This document shows, piece after piece, positions 18,026-27,519 of a stretch of DNA of 64,000 bases. Every line of letters starts with the position of its first letter. Position 1 is the first letter of the stretch. Below the pieces are notes generated by a model. That model searched no databases, was not told where the DNA came from, and saw only the letters and a program-made list of their open reading frames with translations. The translations under genes were made by a program, and so were the position numbers. Source of the DNA: Gluconacetobacter aggeris. GTDB lineage: Bacteria; Pseudomonadota; Alphaproteobacteria; Acetobacterales; Acetobacteraceae. The stretch lies in assembly GCF_014174395.1 (NCBI RefSeq), contig NZ_JABEQD010000007.1, forward strand, positions 1 through 64,000. Reading direction: 5' to 3'.

Positions 18026-20865
18026 GATTCGAGAGCCGGATTGGGGTTGCGGATGCGCGCCTCATACGTCACGCGCGGATGCGTGCCCTGCTCCGGCAGC
18101 ACACCATAAGTCAGCGGACTGGCCTTGCGATGCCTGACGGCAGCATCGGGATCATTGATATCGCCGAAGGTGATGGCCCGCGTGGGACAGGCGGCCTGAC
18201 ACGCCGTCACCACCTGTTCCGCCGCACCATCCCGGTCGGCCGCAATGCGCGCCTGCGCAATCCGCTGGAGGCAGAAGGTGCACTTCTCCATCACCCCGCG
18301 CGCGCGCACCGAAACGTCCGGATTACGACTGATCGGCGGCCGGCGTTCTTCCTCGGCAAAAGCGAAGTAGTTGAATCGCCTGACCTTGTAAGGACAATTG
18401 TTGGAACAGAATTTCGTGCCGACGCATCGGTTGTAGACCATCACGTTCAGGCCCTCCGAATCATGCATCGTGGCGCCGACGGGGCAGACCGTTTCGCACG
18501 GCGCCTGCTCGCAATGCATGCAGAGCATCGGCTGGAAGAACGTGTCCGGGGCATCGGGCGTTCCTTCATAGGCGCGATCGATCCGCAGCCAGTGCATCTC
18601 GCGCTGGCGCAGCACCTCGTCCCGCCCCACCACCGGCACATTATTCTCCGCCTGACAGGCGATCATGCAGGCGTTGCAGCCGATACAGGCATTCAGGTCG
18701 ATGCTCATCCCCCACGCCACCGGCGCGCCGGGGTCCCGCCGGTACAGGGCCGCTTCGGATGCCCGATGATCCTGCTCGGTACCGAGAAATCCCGGCTCCT
18801 GCCGAAACCGCGCCAGCGTGCCATGCCGCACGATGTCGGAGGGCGTATCGGCAATCACGGTGGCATGATGTTCCGTGCAGGCCACCTCGACCCTGCGGCC
18901 GGTAGCGGCAATCCGCACCGGCCCCACGGCATCGCGCAGCGGATACAGGTCGGTACCGACCCCATTCCCCGTTTCCCCGGCATGCCGTCGCCCCGATCCC
19001 AGCAGCCCGACGACACAGCCCGATACCTGCCCCGGCTGCACCCAGACCGGCAGCACGGCCCGGCGCGCGCCCACCGACAGCGCGATTTCATCCCCGTTGC
19101 GCAAATCCATTGATCGCGCCAGATCCGGCGGAATCAGCAACGGATTCCCCCAGACACCCTTGCTGAGCGGCTGGGGCAATTCCTGCAACCAGGGATTATT
19201 CGCCTCACGCCCATCCCACAGATGCGGGTCGGGCCGCAGCAGCAACGTCAGATCCGCGGATGCCCCACGGGGCGAAAGAGGCGGCATGACGGGCGAAATC
19301 GCCACATCGAGGCGCGCGCTGGCCGTACCGGGAATAACCCCGGCAGCCAGCGCCGCCCGCCAGTCACGTTCCGACGCCAGACGCTCCCGCCAGACCTGCC
19401 GCACCAGTTCCCGCGCCGGGCGGCCAACCTCTCCGGCACAGAAGCGCAGGATGGTCGCGGCGCTGGTTCCGCCATAGAGCGGCATCGCCTGCGGCTGGAG
19501 GATCGTCGCCGTACCATCATCGGCGCGCGCATCGCCCCATTCTTCGAACCCATGCGCCAGCGGAACATGCCACCGCGCCGCCCGCGCCGTCTCATGCGGC
19601 CGATCCGCCAGCGCGACGCTGAGAGGAACACGCGGCAGCACCGCCGCAAAACGCGGCACCTGATAGACCGGATTGACGTCCAGGATCAGCAGCGCACGCA
19701 CACGCCCCTTTTCCATATCGTCCATCAGGTCCGACAAGGTGGAAACGGGCTGCAGCGGACGATATTCAGGCGGTTCGAAAACATCGAACACCCTGCCCCG
19801 CCCACCCAGCGCCTCGTTCACCGCATGGACCGCAGCATGGGCCGGCGCCCCGTAATCGGGGCCGAGATGGATCAGCGCCCGCCCGCGATGCGCGCGCAGA
19901 TCGGCCACCACCGCCCCCAGCCAGTCCGGACCGCCCGAAGGTTCCTCATTGTGCAGCAGAGCCGCAGCCAGACGCCCGATGATCTCCTCACAGGCAGCAG
20001 GCGCCGCAATGAAGCGATGATCGGCCGCCACCCCCGTCAGGCTGGGCGTCGGTTCCACGGCATACAGGCGGCTCATGTCCCCCAGCACCGGATTGCGCCG
20101 CCCGGCGAAGGCCCGCGCATGGCGCAGATGCCCCGGCGCGCTGTCCAGCAGGTCGCTCTCCACCGCCAGCGCAACATCGACCTGCCGCAAATCCGGAATC
20201 ACCATCGCCGGGCGCCCATAGGCCATGGCCGTCCCCTGCCGCACCGCCTCCCGCCCGATGGCGTCCCAGCGATGCCAGATGGCCCCGGCATGGGCCGCCA
20301 GCAGCGCATCGATCGCCGCCCCCAGCGTAGGCGAGGTCACCGTCCCGGTCAGGATGCGCAAACCCGCTCCGCCCAGGGCGCCCGCCCCACCCGGCCCGGC
20401 ACGCAGAGCCTGAAGAGCGGTCGTCACCTCCTGCCACGCGGCAGGCATCCCATCATGCAACGGCCCGCTGGCCCGGTCGGGGTCATAGAAATCCTGGATC
20501 GCGGCCTGCGCGAACAGATCGGTGGCCCCCAGGCTGGACGGATGCCCGGGATTGCCTTCCACCTTGATCGGCCGCCCCATCTGATGGGTGACGAGAATGC
20601 CGTTGGCATAGCCATCGCGCACATGGGCGCTGGCATAGATGTTGGGCACGCCCGGTACCACCCCCGGCGCCGCCCGCACGGCCGAGACGAAGCCGCGATC
20701 CGGCGTCCCGGGATCGCATCCCGCCAGCCCGCCGCCGGCCAATGCCAGGGCAAGGAGTTTCAGCGTCCGCCGCCGGTCCAGCGGATGCGCCAGCGCCTGC
20801 TCCAGTTGCGGAAAGCGCCCGATCCAGTCCCGTTCGTCGCCCGGCAGCCCCTCTAGCGATGGCAT
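18022..20865 (-). CDS. actB: Alternative complex III iron-sulfur subunit ActB
   Basis: This roughly 947-residue subunit is a fusion of a molybdopterin-oxidoreductase-like region lacking obvious cofactor ligands (about 30-700) and a ferredoxin-like PsrB/HybA region (about 700-950). Near the N-terminus RRRTLKLLALALAGGGLAGC is a Tat-type, lipobox-containing export signal. Cysteine groups CIGCNACMIAC, CMHCEQAPCETVC, CVGTKFCSNNC, CTFC and CQAAC sum to 15, which fits three [4Fe-4S] and one [3Fe-4S] as in Rhodothermus ActB. ATG 20865 (GGAG 8 bases upstream) is preferred to GTG 20874; it overlaps actA by 13 bases. Confidence 0.93.
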   Translation of the reverse strand: MPSLEGLPGDERDWIGRFPQLEQALAHPLDRRRTLKLLALALAGGGLAGCDPGTPDRGFVSAVRAAPGVVPGVPNIYASAHVRDGYANGILVTHQMGRPIKVEGNPGHPSSLGATDLFAQAAIQDFYDPDRASGPLHDGMPAAWQEVTTALQALRAGPGGAGALGGAGLRILTGTVTSPTLGAAIDALLAAHAGAIWHRWDAIGREAVRQGTAMAYGRPAMVIPDLRQVDVALAVESDLLDSAPGHLRHARAFAGRRNPVLGDMSRLYAVEPTPSLTGVAADHRFIAAPAACEEIIGRLAAALLHNEEPSGGPDWLGAVVADLRAHRGRALIHLGPDYGAPAHAAVHAVNEALGGRGRVFDVFEPPEYRPLQPVSTLSDLMDDMEKGRVRALLILDVNPVYQVPRFAAVLPRVPLSVALADRPHETARAARWHVPLAHGFEEWGDARADDGTATILQPQAMPLYGGTSAATILRFCAGEVGRPARELVRQVWRERLASERDWRAALAAGVIPGTASARLDVAISPVMPPLSPRGASADLTLLLRPDPHLWDGREANNPWLQELPQPLSKGVWGNPLLIPPDLARSMDLRNGDEIALSVGARRAVLPVWVQPGQVSGCVVGLLGSGRRHAGETGNGVGTDLYPLRDAVGPVRIAATGRRVEVACTEHHATVIADTPSDIVRHGTLARFRQEPGFLGTEQDHRASEAALYRRDPGAPVAWGMSIDLNACIGCNACMIACQAENNVPVVGRDEVLRQREMHWLRIDRAYEGTPDAPDTFFQPMLCMHCEQAPCETVCPVGATMHDSEGLNVMVYNRCVGTKFCSNNCPYKVRRFNYFAFAEEERRPPISRNPDVSVRARGVMEKCTFCLQRIAQARIAADRDGAAEQVVTACQAACPTRAITFGDINDPDAAVRHRKASPLTYGVLPEQGTHPRVTYEARIRNPNPALES

Positions 20866-21506
20866 AGTGAGCACTCCGTCAGGTTCCGCCCGCCGATATG
20901 ATAGGCACGCATCAGATCCGCCGGAGACGGCGTCGCATGGTCCGGATGCCAGTCCATGTCATAGACATGCGCAAGCGGACGCAGGTTCGGCCCCGGATTG
21001 CGATGGCAGTCCAGACAGAACTGCATCGTCAGCGTCTTCGCCTTGAAGGTCAGGGGCATGCGCGCCACGTTGCCGTGGCAACTCCCGCACCCAACCCCTT
21101 TAGAAACATGGATGCTATGGTTGAAATAAACGTAATCCGGCACATCCGTCACCCGCGCCCAGGCGATCGGCCGGTCTTCCGTCAGGCTGTCGCGAACCGG
21201 CGCCAGCAGGGCGGCATTGGTCCAGATCCGCGAATGGCACGTCATGCAGGTGAAAGTCGGCGGCAGGCTGGCCTGCGCGCTACGCTCGACGCTGCTGTGG
21301 CAGAACCGGCAATCGATCCCCAGTCCCGCAACATGATGCTGGTGGCTGAAAGGAACCGGCTGCTGGATCGCCCACCCGACATGCCGGACATAATCCGACC
21401 GCGGCCAGGCAAACCACCACAGGCACAGCCCCACGACGGCACCCACGGCCCCCAGCATCGCCACCGCGACGATGACGTTGGCGCGTGGACTGAATACCGC
21501 CGCCAT
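20853..21506 (-). CDS. actA: Alternative complex III pentaheme cytochrome c subunit ActA
   Basis: This 217-residue protein has an N-terminal membrane helix (about 10-32) and five CxxCH sites at 66-70, 87-91, 140-144, 164-168 and 212-216, the last at the very C-terminus (CSLCHR). Heme number, spacing and C-terminal site match ActA. It is the first gene of the 12-gene actABCDEF-orf-sco-ctaCDEF operon, so the promoter should lie at 21507-21654; I see no clear sigma-70 boxes there. Confidence 0.93.
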   Translation of the reverse strand: MAAVFSPRANVIVAVAMLGAVGAVVGLCLWWFAWPRSDYVRHVGWAIQQPVPFSHQHHVAGLGIDCRFCHSSVERSAQASLPPTFTCMTCHSRIWTNAALLAPVRDSLTEDRPIAWARVTDVPDYVYFNHSIHVSKGVGCGSCHGNVARMPLTFKAKTLTMQFCLDCHRNPGPNLRPLAHVYDMDWHPDHATPSPADLMRAYHIGGRNLTECSLCHR

Positions 21507-21654
21507 CAGCCATGTTCCACCTTGACAGACCGGGGCGGCCCGATCCGCCCGGGCATCGTTCCTGCCTCGAACGCATCCGAAGCAAAGAACGATCCCATCA
21601 CGTCGCGGTGACTGACGTCAGCCGGTCAAATCCCCCGTGTTTTTCGCGTCTTTT

Positions 21655-22443
21655 TCACGAACCCGTTCGTTCGTCGTCGGCCCGCCCATCGGTCAGGCTC
21701 CAGGGCACGACCGCATCACCCACCCGGCGGACAGTCACGCCATAGACCGCGCGCATGGCCCCGTCGGTCAGGATCTCCGCCGGCCGCCCCTGCGCCACGA
21801 CCCGCCCGTCCCGCATCAGCACCAGCCGATGGCAGAACCGCCCGGCCAGCGTCAGGTCATGCAGCACCACCGCCACCCCCATGCCCGCGCGCGCCAGCCG
21901 GGCGAACGATGCCATCACCGCCAGCGCATGCGCGGGGTCCAGCGCCGCCACCGGCTCATCCGCCAGCAGATAGGGCGCCTCGACCGCCAGCGCCCGCGCC
22001 AGCCGCAGGCGGGCACGCTCACCACCCGACAACTGGCTTGCCGGCCGGTCGCGCAGATCCAGCAGCCCGGTTTCCGCCAGCGCGCATTCCACCGCCGCCC
22101 GATCGCGCGCCCCGTCCCGCGCCGCACGATGCGGCAGACGCCCAAGTGCCACCAGATCCTCGATCCGCATCGGCGGCGGCGGCTCCCCCTCCTGCGGCAG
22201 AAAGGACAGGCGCCGGGCCCGGTCGCCCGGCGTCATTCCGGCCAGCGCGCGGCCTTCCAGCATCACCTCTCCCGCATCGGCAGGCTGGATGCCGGACAGC
22301 ACCCGCAGCAGCGTGCTCTTGCCCGCGCCATTGGGGCCGATCACCCCCACAACCTCACCAGGGGCCACCGCAACGCACGCTTCATGCAGCACTGTCCGCC
22401 CGTCCAGCGACAGCGTCAGCCCACGCGCGACCAGGCCGGTCAT
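21655..22443 (-). CDS. btuD: Cobalamin ABC transporter ATP-binding protein BtuD-like
   Basis: This 262-residue ATPase has Walker A GPNGAGKST, signature LSGGERARLRLARAL, Walker B YLLADEPVAALD and switch His in VVLHDLTLAGRF. It belongs to the FecE/BtuD family. ATG overlaps the btuC stop by ATGA. Together with BtuC-, BtuF- and BtuB-like genes and the upstream cobalamin riboswitch, the substrate is assigned as a corrinoid; sequence alone would not exclude heme or a siderophore. Confidence 0.88.
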   Translation of the reverse strand: MTGLVARGLTLSLDGRTVLHEACVAVAPGEVVGVIGPNGAGKSTLLRVLSGIQPADAGEVMLEGRALAGMTPGDRARRLSFLPQEGEPPPPMRIEDLVALGRLPHRAARDGARDRAAVECALAETGLLDLRDRPASQLSGGERARLRLARALAVEAPYLLADEPVAALDPAHALAVMASFARLARAGMGVAVVLHDLTLAGRFCHRLVLMRDGRVVAQGRPAEILTDGAMRAVYGVTVRRVGDAVVPWSLTDGRADDERTGS

Positions 22444-23444
22444 GCCTGGCTCCGCCGCATGGCGATCACCCGACGAAAGAAGACAGGCGCCCCGATCAGC
22501 GCCGTCAGCACGCCGATCTGGATCTCGGTGGCACCGGACAGCAGCCGCACCGCCGCATCGGCCACCAACAAGAGCAGCGCGCCCCCCAGCGCCGAGGGCA
22601 GCAACAGGCGCGACGGCTGGTGCCCCGTCAGCGGACGCAGCAGATGCGGCACCACCAGCCCCACAAACCCAATCGCCCCGCTGACCGCGACGCAGGACCC
22701 GATCGCGACAGCCGCCCCCACCACCACCCGCGTCTGAACTCCGGACAGGCCGCGCAGGCGAAAGCCCATGCTCTCGGCCACTTCGTCCCCCAGCGCCAGC
22801 GCATCCAGCGCCCGCGCCGTCGTCAGCATCAGCAGGCAGCCCGCCACGGTACCGGGCAGGCTGATCGACACATCCGTCAGGGTCCGGTCGGTCAGCGACC
22901 CCATCACCCAGCGCATGACCTCATAGGCCGCATAGGGACTGGGCATCAGATTCATCGCCATGGCCGTCAGCGCGGCGGCAAAACTGCTCAGCGCCGCCCC
23001 CGCCAGCAACAGTACCAGCGTCCCGCCCTGCCCCACCAGCCCCAGCAGCAGCAGCACCGCCAGCAGCGCCCCCATCAGCCCGCCCGCCGGCAGCAACAGC
23101 GCGGACACACCGGCCAACCCGGTATAGAAGACCAGCACCGCCCCCAGCGCCGCGCCGCCCGACACGCCGAGCAAACCCGGATCGGCCAGCGGATTGCGCA
23201 GATAACCCTGCATCACCGCCCCACACAGCCCCAACGCCGCCCCGATCGAAACCCCGAGAATCGCCCGAGGCAGGCGCAACTGGCCAACGATGATCGCCCC
23301 CACACTATGCCGGCCAGCCATCAGGTCGCGCAGGGCCGACGGCAACGAAACGGCGCTATCCCCCCACGCCAGCGACAGCACCAGCATCACCAGCACGCCT
23401 CCCGCCAGGGCAGCGATCAGCGGATAGTCGCGGCGGTCGATCAT
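22440..23444 (-). CDS. btuC: Cobalamin ABC transporter permease BtuC-like (FecCD family)
   Basis: This 334-residue permease with about ten helices is of the FecCD type: QLRLPRAILGVSIGAALGLC, GYLRNPLADPGLLGVSGGAA and GAIGFVGLVVPHLLRPLTG are the hallmark segments. The start is set at ATG 23444, which overlaps the btuF stop (ATGA), rather than the longer frame. It is the inner-membrane channel of the corrinoid importer. Confidence 0.9.
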   Translation of the reverse strand: MIDRRDYPLIAALAGGVLVMLVLSLAWGDSAVSLPSALRDLMAGRHSVGAIIVGQLRLPRAILGVSIGAALGLCGAVMQGYLRNPLADPGLLGVSGGAALGAVLVFYTGLAGVSALLLPAGGLMGALLAVLLLLGLVGQGGTLVLLLAGAALSSFAAALTAMAMNLMPSPYAAYEVMRWVMGSLTDRTLTDVSISLPGTVAGCLLMLTTARALDALALGDEVAESMGFRLRGLSGVQTRVVVGAAVAIGSCVAVSGAIGFVGLVVPHLLRPLTGHQPSRLLLPSALGGALLLLVADAAVRLLSGATEIQIGVLTALIGAPVFFRRVIAMRRSQA

Positions 23445-24286
23445 CGGGATATCTCCAGCGCCTTGCGGACCGCAATCAGCCTGTCCAGGGTATCGAGCGT
23501 CTGCGGCAGGCCGCACAGCCACATCCGGTCGGGCAAGGACAGACGATGCGGGGCGGGAAAGGCATCGCGCAAGGCCGGATGGTCCAGCATCGCCTGCGCC
23601 ATCGACGTGCCGACATCGGAACGCGTGACAATCAGCAGGTCGGGCGGCCGGGTCAGCAGGCTCTCCAACGACACAGCCAGCGCATGTCGCCCATCCAGCC
23701 CGTTCGCCGCATTGCGAAAACCGGCACGCACCAGCATATCGTCCGCCAGCGACCCCGCACGGGTCACGAAGCCATTGGCGGCATAGATCACCGCCGAGGG
23801 AACAGCCCCGCCACCGGCCGAAACAGGATAAGCCGCCAGACGAGCCCTGAACGTCTCGGCCAGTTCCCGCCCCCGCGCGGGCACGCCCGCCGCATTTGCC
23901 ACGGCCACGATCTGGCCCGGAATATCAGCCAGCCGCTCGACAGGGTCGAACAGTTCGACCGGCATTCCCGCCTGCCGCGCCGCCAGCAGGGCGGTGACGC
24001 TCGCATAGCGTCCGCCCAGCACCAGGTCGGGACGCGCCGCCACCACGGCCTCGGCCGTGGGGCGCACGACAGGGACCGACCGCGCCTCGCCGCACATCAC
24101 GGAATAGGCGCAGTCCCGCGCCAGCGGCGACAGGCCCGCAATATCGCGGGCCGGCACCAGTTGCAGCAGCAACTGGTCGGTACAGAGATTCAGCGAAACG
24201 ATCCGATGCCGGGGCTCGGCCCGCGCGCCCCCCGCCAGCACCACCGCCAGCAGCATGATCGCGGAGCATCGAGCCCAGGTCCACAT
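23441..24286 (-). CDS. btuF: Periplasmic corrinoid-binding protein BtuF-like
   Basis: This 281-residue protein starts MWTWARCSAIMLLAVVLAGG with cleavage near ARA-EPR. It has the two-lobed helical-backbone binding protein pattern (RIVSLNLCTDQLLLQL, PTAEAVVAARPDLVL, then NGFVTRAGSLADDML). ATG 24286 lies 4 bases after the btuB stop. Cysteines in LNLCTDQ and DCAYSVMCG may form a disulfide. It delivers corrinoid from BtuB to BtuCD. Confidence 0.85.
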   Translation of the reverse strand: MWTWARCSAIMLLAVVLAGGARAEPRHRIVSLNLCTDQLLLQLVPARDIAGLSPLARDCAYSVMCGEARSVPVVRPTAEAVVAARPDLVLGGRYASVTALLAARQAGMPVELFDPVERLADIPGQIVAVANAAGVPARGRELAETFRARLAAYPVSAGGGAVPSAVIYAANGFVTRAGSLADDMLVRAGFRNAANGLDGRHALAVSLESLLTRPPDLLIVTRSDVGTSMAQAMLDHPALRDAFPAPHRLSLPDRMWLCGLPQTLDTLDRLIAVRKALEISR

Positions 24287-24290
24287 CCCG

Positions 24291-26402
24291 TCAGTAGGAC
24301 AGCGTAAAGCCGCCATACCCGCCACGCCCGGGCTGCAGATAGCCAATCGGCTCCTCATATTGCCTGTTCAGCAGATTATCCGCACGGGCATACACCGAAA
24401 CAAACCGGTTGATCTTGTAATTGGCCGCCACGTCGATCGTGACATACCCATGCCCCTTGGCGCAGACGCTGCACACTTCACTGCCGATCACCGGCAGGTC
24501 GCGCCAGCCGCTGGTATAGAGAATGTTGCCCGAGAAGGTCAGATCCCGGATTGGCGTCCATGTCGTATTGAAATTGAATTTATGCTGCGGGCGCTGCTGC
24601 AATTCCGTATGCACCGTCTCGTTCCGCGCATGGGTCCAGGTGTAGCTCAGGTTGAATTCCAGATCGCTGCGGGCTTTCCAGTTCAGAAAAGCCTCCACAC
24701 CATACATGCGCGCCTTCGCCACATTCTCGTAGGAATAATTGTAGTTATACGAAGAATCGATCGACAGGGACGACTGGATCAGGTTCCTCACCCGGTTGTC
24801 ATACCAGGTGGCACCGAATTTCAGGCGCTCATGCAGCAGCTTCTGTTCGACGCCGGCATCATAGCCGATCAGCTTCTCCGCCTTCAGGTTCGGATTGCCT
24901 TTTTCCGAATACCCCACGCCGACCTGATTGGCGAAGAGCTGATACAGCGAAGGCCCATGGAAACCGGAGCCGGCGCTCGCCTTGATGATGGTCCCGGTCC
25001 CCGGCACATGGATGGCAGGCGCCACCCGCCAGGTCACGTGGTTGCCGTAGCGCGAGTTGGCGTCATAGCGGATATTGGCCGCACCATACAGGATGCGGTT
25101 CCAGTTCCCCTGATACTGCCCATATCCCGCCGTCGTATCCATGCCGGCCGAATTGTCATACCCGCTGTCCCACATGCTGGACGCGGTATGGCTGGTGTTG
25201 AAATGATCGTGGAAATGTTCGGCACCGATCAGGAACTGCCCATACCGCTTCAGGTCGAAGGTGCCATGCCAGTCGATCTTCAGCCGGTCGGACCGGTAAT
25301 AGCTGGGGTCGGGATTGAGCGGGCTGCCATAGCTGGTGCCGGTCTCCGTCCAGCGATTGCGGTTGGTCATGTATCCCAGCCCGATCACCTGGTCGAACAG
25401 CCCGTTGAACGATACGAGATGCGCCGTGCCACGCACGATGGCCTCGTTCTTGTTGTTCTGCTCACGCACCCCGGACGCCCCATACAGGTTCTCGCTCTGC
25501 AGGTCGTACACCGAATAGGAATGATAATTCGACTGGATCAGGCGCGCCGTCAGGCCCAGGTCGAACGTCCGGGTCACGTCATATCCCAACCGGATATTCG
25601 CGCTCCGATTGTCGTTGCGGTTCCCTTCATTCCGCTGCTGGCGGTCGGCACCGTAATAGCGCTCGATATAGGACGGGATATTGTTGAACCCATCCATGCG
25701 GTAATGGGACAGTTCGATATTATAATGAAACCGCCCCTTGCTGCCACGCGCACCCAGCACCTGGTTGAACGTGCCATACTCCCCGCCCTCAAGCCGGACA
25801 AACGGCGTCAAGCGCCCCTGCCCCTGCGCGGTGGTGATGTCGATGACGCCCGCCATGGCATCGGCGCCATACAGGCCGCTTTGCGGCCCGCGCAGGATCT
25901 CGATCCGCCCCATGCCATCGGTCACGAACTGCCCGGCATCGAACGCCCCGCTGGTCGAACTGCCATCATTGACGTCCATGCCATCCAGCCGGACCTTGAC
26001 CTCGTTCGAATTATTCCCGCGCATGAAAATCGAGGTCGTGCCGCCGAACCCGCCCGTCTGCACGACATTCAGCCCCGGCTGCCGCTCCAGGATATCCGCC
26101 AGGCCACGGCGCTGCTGGGTCTGGATCTGCCGTTCGGTCACGATCGTCACGCTGGAGCCGATGTCATCCACGCTGACCGGGCGGCGGGCGGCGCTGACCG
26201 TAATGGCCTCCCCCCCATCCCGCTGCTTCAGCGCGACATGGTTGCCGGCAGCCGCGACCGGGCGCGTCGTCGCGGTAGCCGGACGGACGGGAGGCGCCTT
26301 CGCCGGCGCGGGCGCGGACGGCGCCTCCTGCGCCAGCGCGCCGGACAGGCCGACGGCGGTAAACAGCGTGGAGATAAAAAGAAGCGAGCGAAAATCGTGC
26401 AT
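24291..26402 (-). CDS. btuB: TonB-dependent cobalamin receptor BtuB-like
   Basis: This 703-residue outer-membrane receptor has a signal peptide (MHDFRSLLFISTLFTAVGLS...ALAQ), a short Ala/Pro-rich linker and a TonB box-like EAITVSAARR (about 60-70). The plug domain carries LERQPGLNVVQTGG, MRGNNSNEVKVRLDGM and RGPQSGLYGADAMAGVI, followed by a beta-barrel ending in an aromatic strand (GYGGFTLSY). ATG 26402 begins the signal; upstream in-frame ATGs at 26420 and 26444 lack better binding sites. It lies directly downstream of a cobalamin riboswitch, which fixes the substrate as a corrinoid. Confidence 0.9.
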   Translation of the reverse strand: MHDFRSLLFISTLFTAVGLSGALAQEAPSAPAPAKAPPVRPATATTRPVAAAGNHVALKQRDGGEAITVSAARRPVSVDDIGSSVTIVTERQIQTQQRRGLADILERQPGLNVVQTGGFGGTTSIFMRGNNSNEVKVRLDGMDVNDGSSTSGAFDAGQFVTDGMGRIEILRGPQSGLYGADAMAGVIDITTAQGQGRLTPFVRLEGGEYGTFNQVLGARGSKGRFHYNIELSHYRMDGFNNIPSYIERYYGADRQQRNEGNRNDNRSANIRLGYDVTRTFDLGLTARLIQSNYHSYSVYDLQSENLYGASGVREQNNKNEAIVRGTAHLVSFNGLFDQVIGLGYMTNRNRWTETGTSYGSPLNPDPSYYRSDRLKIDWHGTFDLKRYGQFLIGAEHFHDHFNTSHTASSMWDSGYDNSAGMDTTAGYGQYQGNWNRILYGAANIRYDANSRYGNHVTWRVAPAIHVPGTGTIIKASAGSGFHGPSLYQLFANQVGVGYSEKGNPNLKAEKLIGYDAGVEQKLLHERLKFGATWYDNRVRNLIQSSLSIDSSYNYNYSYENVAKARMYGVEAFLNWKARSDLEFNLSYTWTHARNETVHTELQQRPQHKFNFNTTWTPIRDLTFSGNILYTSGWRDLPVIGSEVCSVCAKGHGYVTIDVAANYKINRFVSVYARADNLLNRQYEEPIGYLQPGRGGYGGFTLSY

Positions 26403-26533
26403 CAGGACCGTTCTCGTGACCATGCGCGGCTGCCACGAGACCACGGGCCACGATCCGCCATCCGATGCCGTGATGACGTCCCTGTCCCGTCCGCCAGATC
26501 ACCCCGCCTGACGGTTCCCGGTCGCAACCAGTG

Positions 26534-26725
26534 CTGACGGCAGGTCTCCTGGCTCGCGGTTGTCGTTCCGCATGGCCTTCCCGGGTTGAACGAAACCCCA
26601 GTGGCCCCGGGCCATGATGCCCGGCGATGCGTGAACATGCCGCCTACAGTTGCGGGGACAGCCACAGGCTTGGACCTTCCGGCCCGCACTGTGTTCCCTT
26701 TTAATCCTCGTTGAGAGGAACCATC
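26534..26725 (-). promoter_or_regulatory. Cobalamin riboswitch controlling btuBFCD
   Basis: On the minus strand the RNA would run from GGTTCCTCT (near 26722) through ACGAGGATTAAAAGGGAACAC, then GGCTGTCCCCGCAACTGTA (26645-26665), the strongly conserved GCCACTG (complement of 26599-26605), GGGAAGGC and finally GCGAGCCAGGAGACCTGCCG near 26536. All the conserved boxes of the B12 element are present in order. It ends about 130 bases before the btuB start. Binding of adenosylcobalamin is expected to lower expression of the transporter. Confidence 0.95.
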
Positions 26726-26901
26726 GCGCCCTTCATAGAATCTATGCCCTACCTGTCAAGAAAAACGCATGGGCAGATTCAATACAACCTCCGCGCTTCA
26801 TCCCACGTACCCCGACATGGAATGGCGGCAAAAGCCCCTTGTCCCGCGCAATTGTTTCTTTTCCCTTGATCGCACGCGCCCCATCCCGATTGATCACGAT
26901 C

Positions 26902-27519
26902 ATGACCATTCCCCCCGCCCCTCCGGCCGATGCCCCCTGGTTGCTCCTGGCCCGTCATCCACCCGTGGCGACCGCTCCGGGCACCTGCTACGGCCGGCTG
27001 GACGTCGCCTTGCGCCCCGGCTGGGAACGCCATGCCGACGGGCTGGCGGTGCTGGCACGCGGTGCGGCACTCCGCGTGATCCACAGCGCCCCGGCCGCCC
27101 GCTGCCAGATGGTGGCCTGGCGGCTGGCTACCGCGACCGGCCTGCCGTTGCGGATCGATCCACGCCTGGCAGAACTGGATTTCGGCGCATGGGAGGGCCA
27201 GCCATGGGCGGATATCGACCGCGTGGCGCTGGATCGCTGGGCAGCGGACCCGGAAGGGTTCGCGCCCCCCGGCGGCGAGAGCGGCGCGGCCCTGCGCCGG
27301 CGCGCCCTGTCCTTCTGGGCCGATCTTCTGCACGCGGCCCGGCCGGCCGGCGTGATCGCCCATGGCGGCCCGCTGCGGCTGCTATGGGCGCTCGCGCGCG
27401 GCAGGGCGCCGGACCTGCTCGCGTCTCCGCCGCCGCAGGGGGGCGCCGCCCTGTTCCCCCTGCCGGCCGTCAGCCGGCCAGCACATCCCACAGCAGCTTG
27501 CCGTTCAGCCCCAGAATGA
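26902..27519 (+). CDS. cobC: Alpha-ribazole phosphatase CobC-like (histidine phosphatase)
   Basis: This 205-residue phosphatase has the motif LLLARHPPV (catalytic His, with RHP instead of RHG as in many CobC proteins), then [25 protein letters not shown] and AHGGPLRLL (second His). The CYGRLD segment is typical of CobC. ATG 26902 is chosen; the frame extends upstream through the riboswitch DNA. It acts in the nucleotide-loop branch of cobalamin synthesis or salvage, which suits its place beside btuB. The last 50 bases overlap the 3' end of mntH on the other strand. Confidence 0.8.
   Translation: MTIPPAPPADAPWLLLARHPPVATAPGTCYGRLDVALRPGWERHADGLAVLARGAALRVIHSAPAARCQMVAWRLATATGLPLRIDPRLAELDFGAWEGQPWADIDRVALDRWAADPEGFAPPGGESGAALRRRALSFWADLLHAARPAGVIAHGGPLRLLWALARGRAPDLLASPPPQGGAALFPLPAVSRPAHPTAACRSAPE

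Noticed and set aside
16679-18065. Upstream extension of the actD frame
   Set aside because: The extension is antisense-like frame over actC; ATG 16679 with the ATGA overlap is the better start.
21609-21622. CTGACGTCAG palindrome downstream of btuD
   Set aside because: Only 10 bases, located between the btuD end and the actA region with no A/T-rich promoter context; may be chance.
24255-26537. Long plus-strand frame opposite btuB
   Set aside because: Antisense to a clear TonB receptor; no domain or signal in the product.
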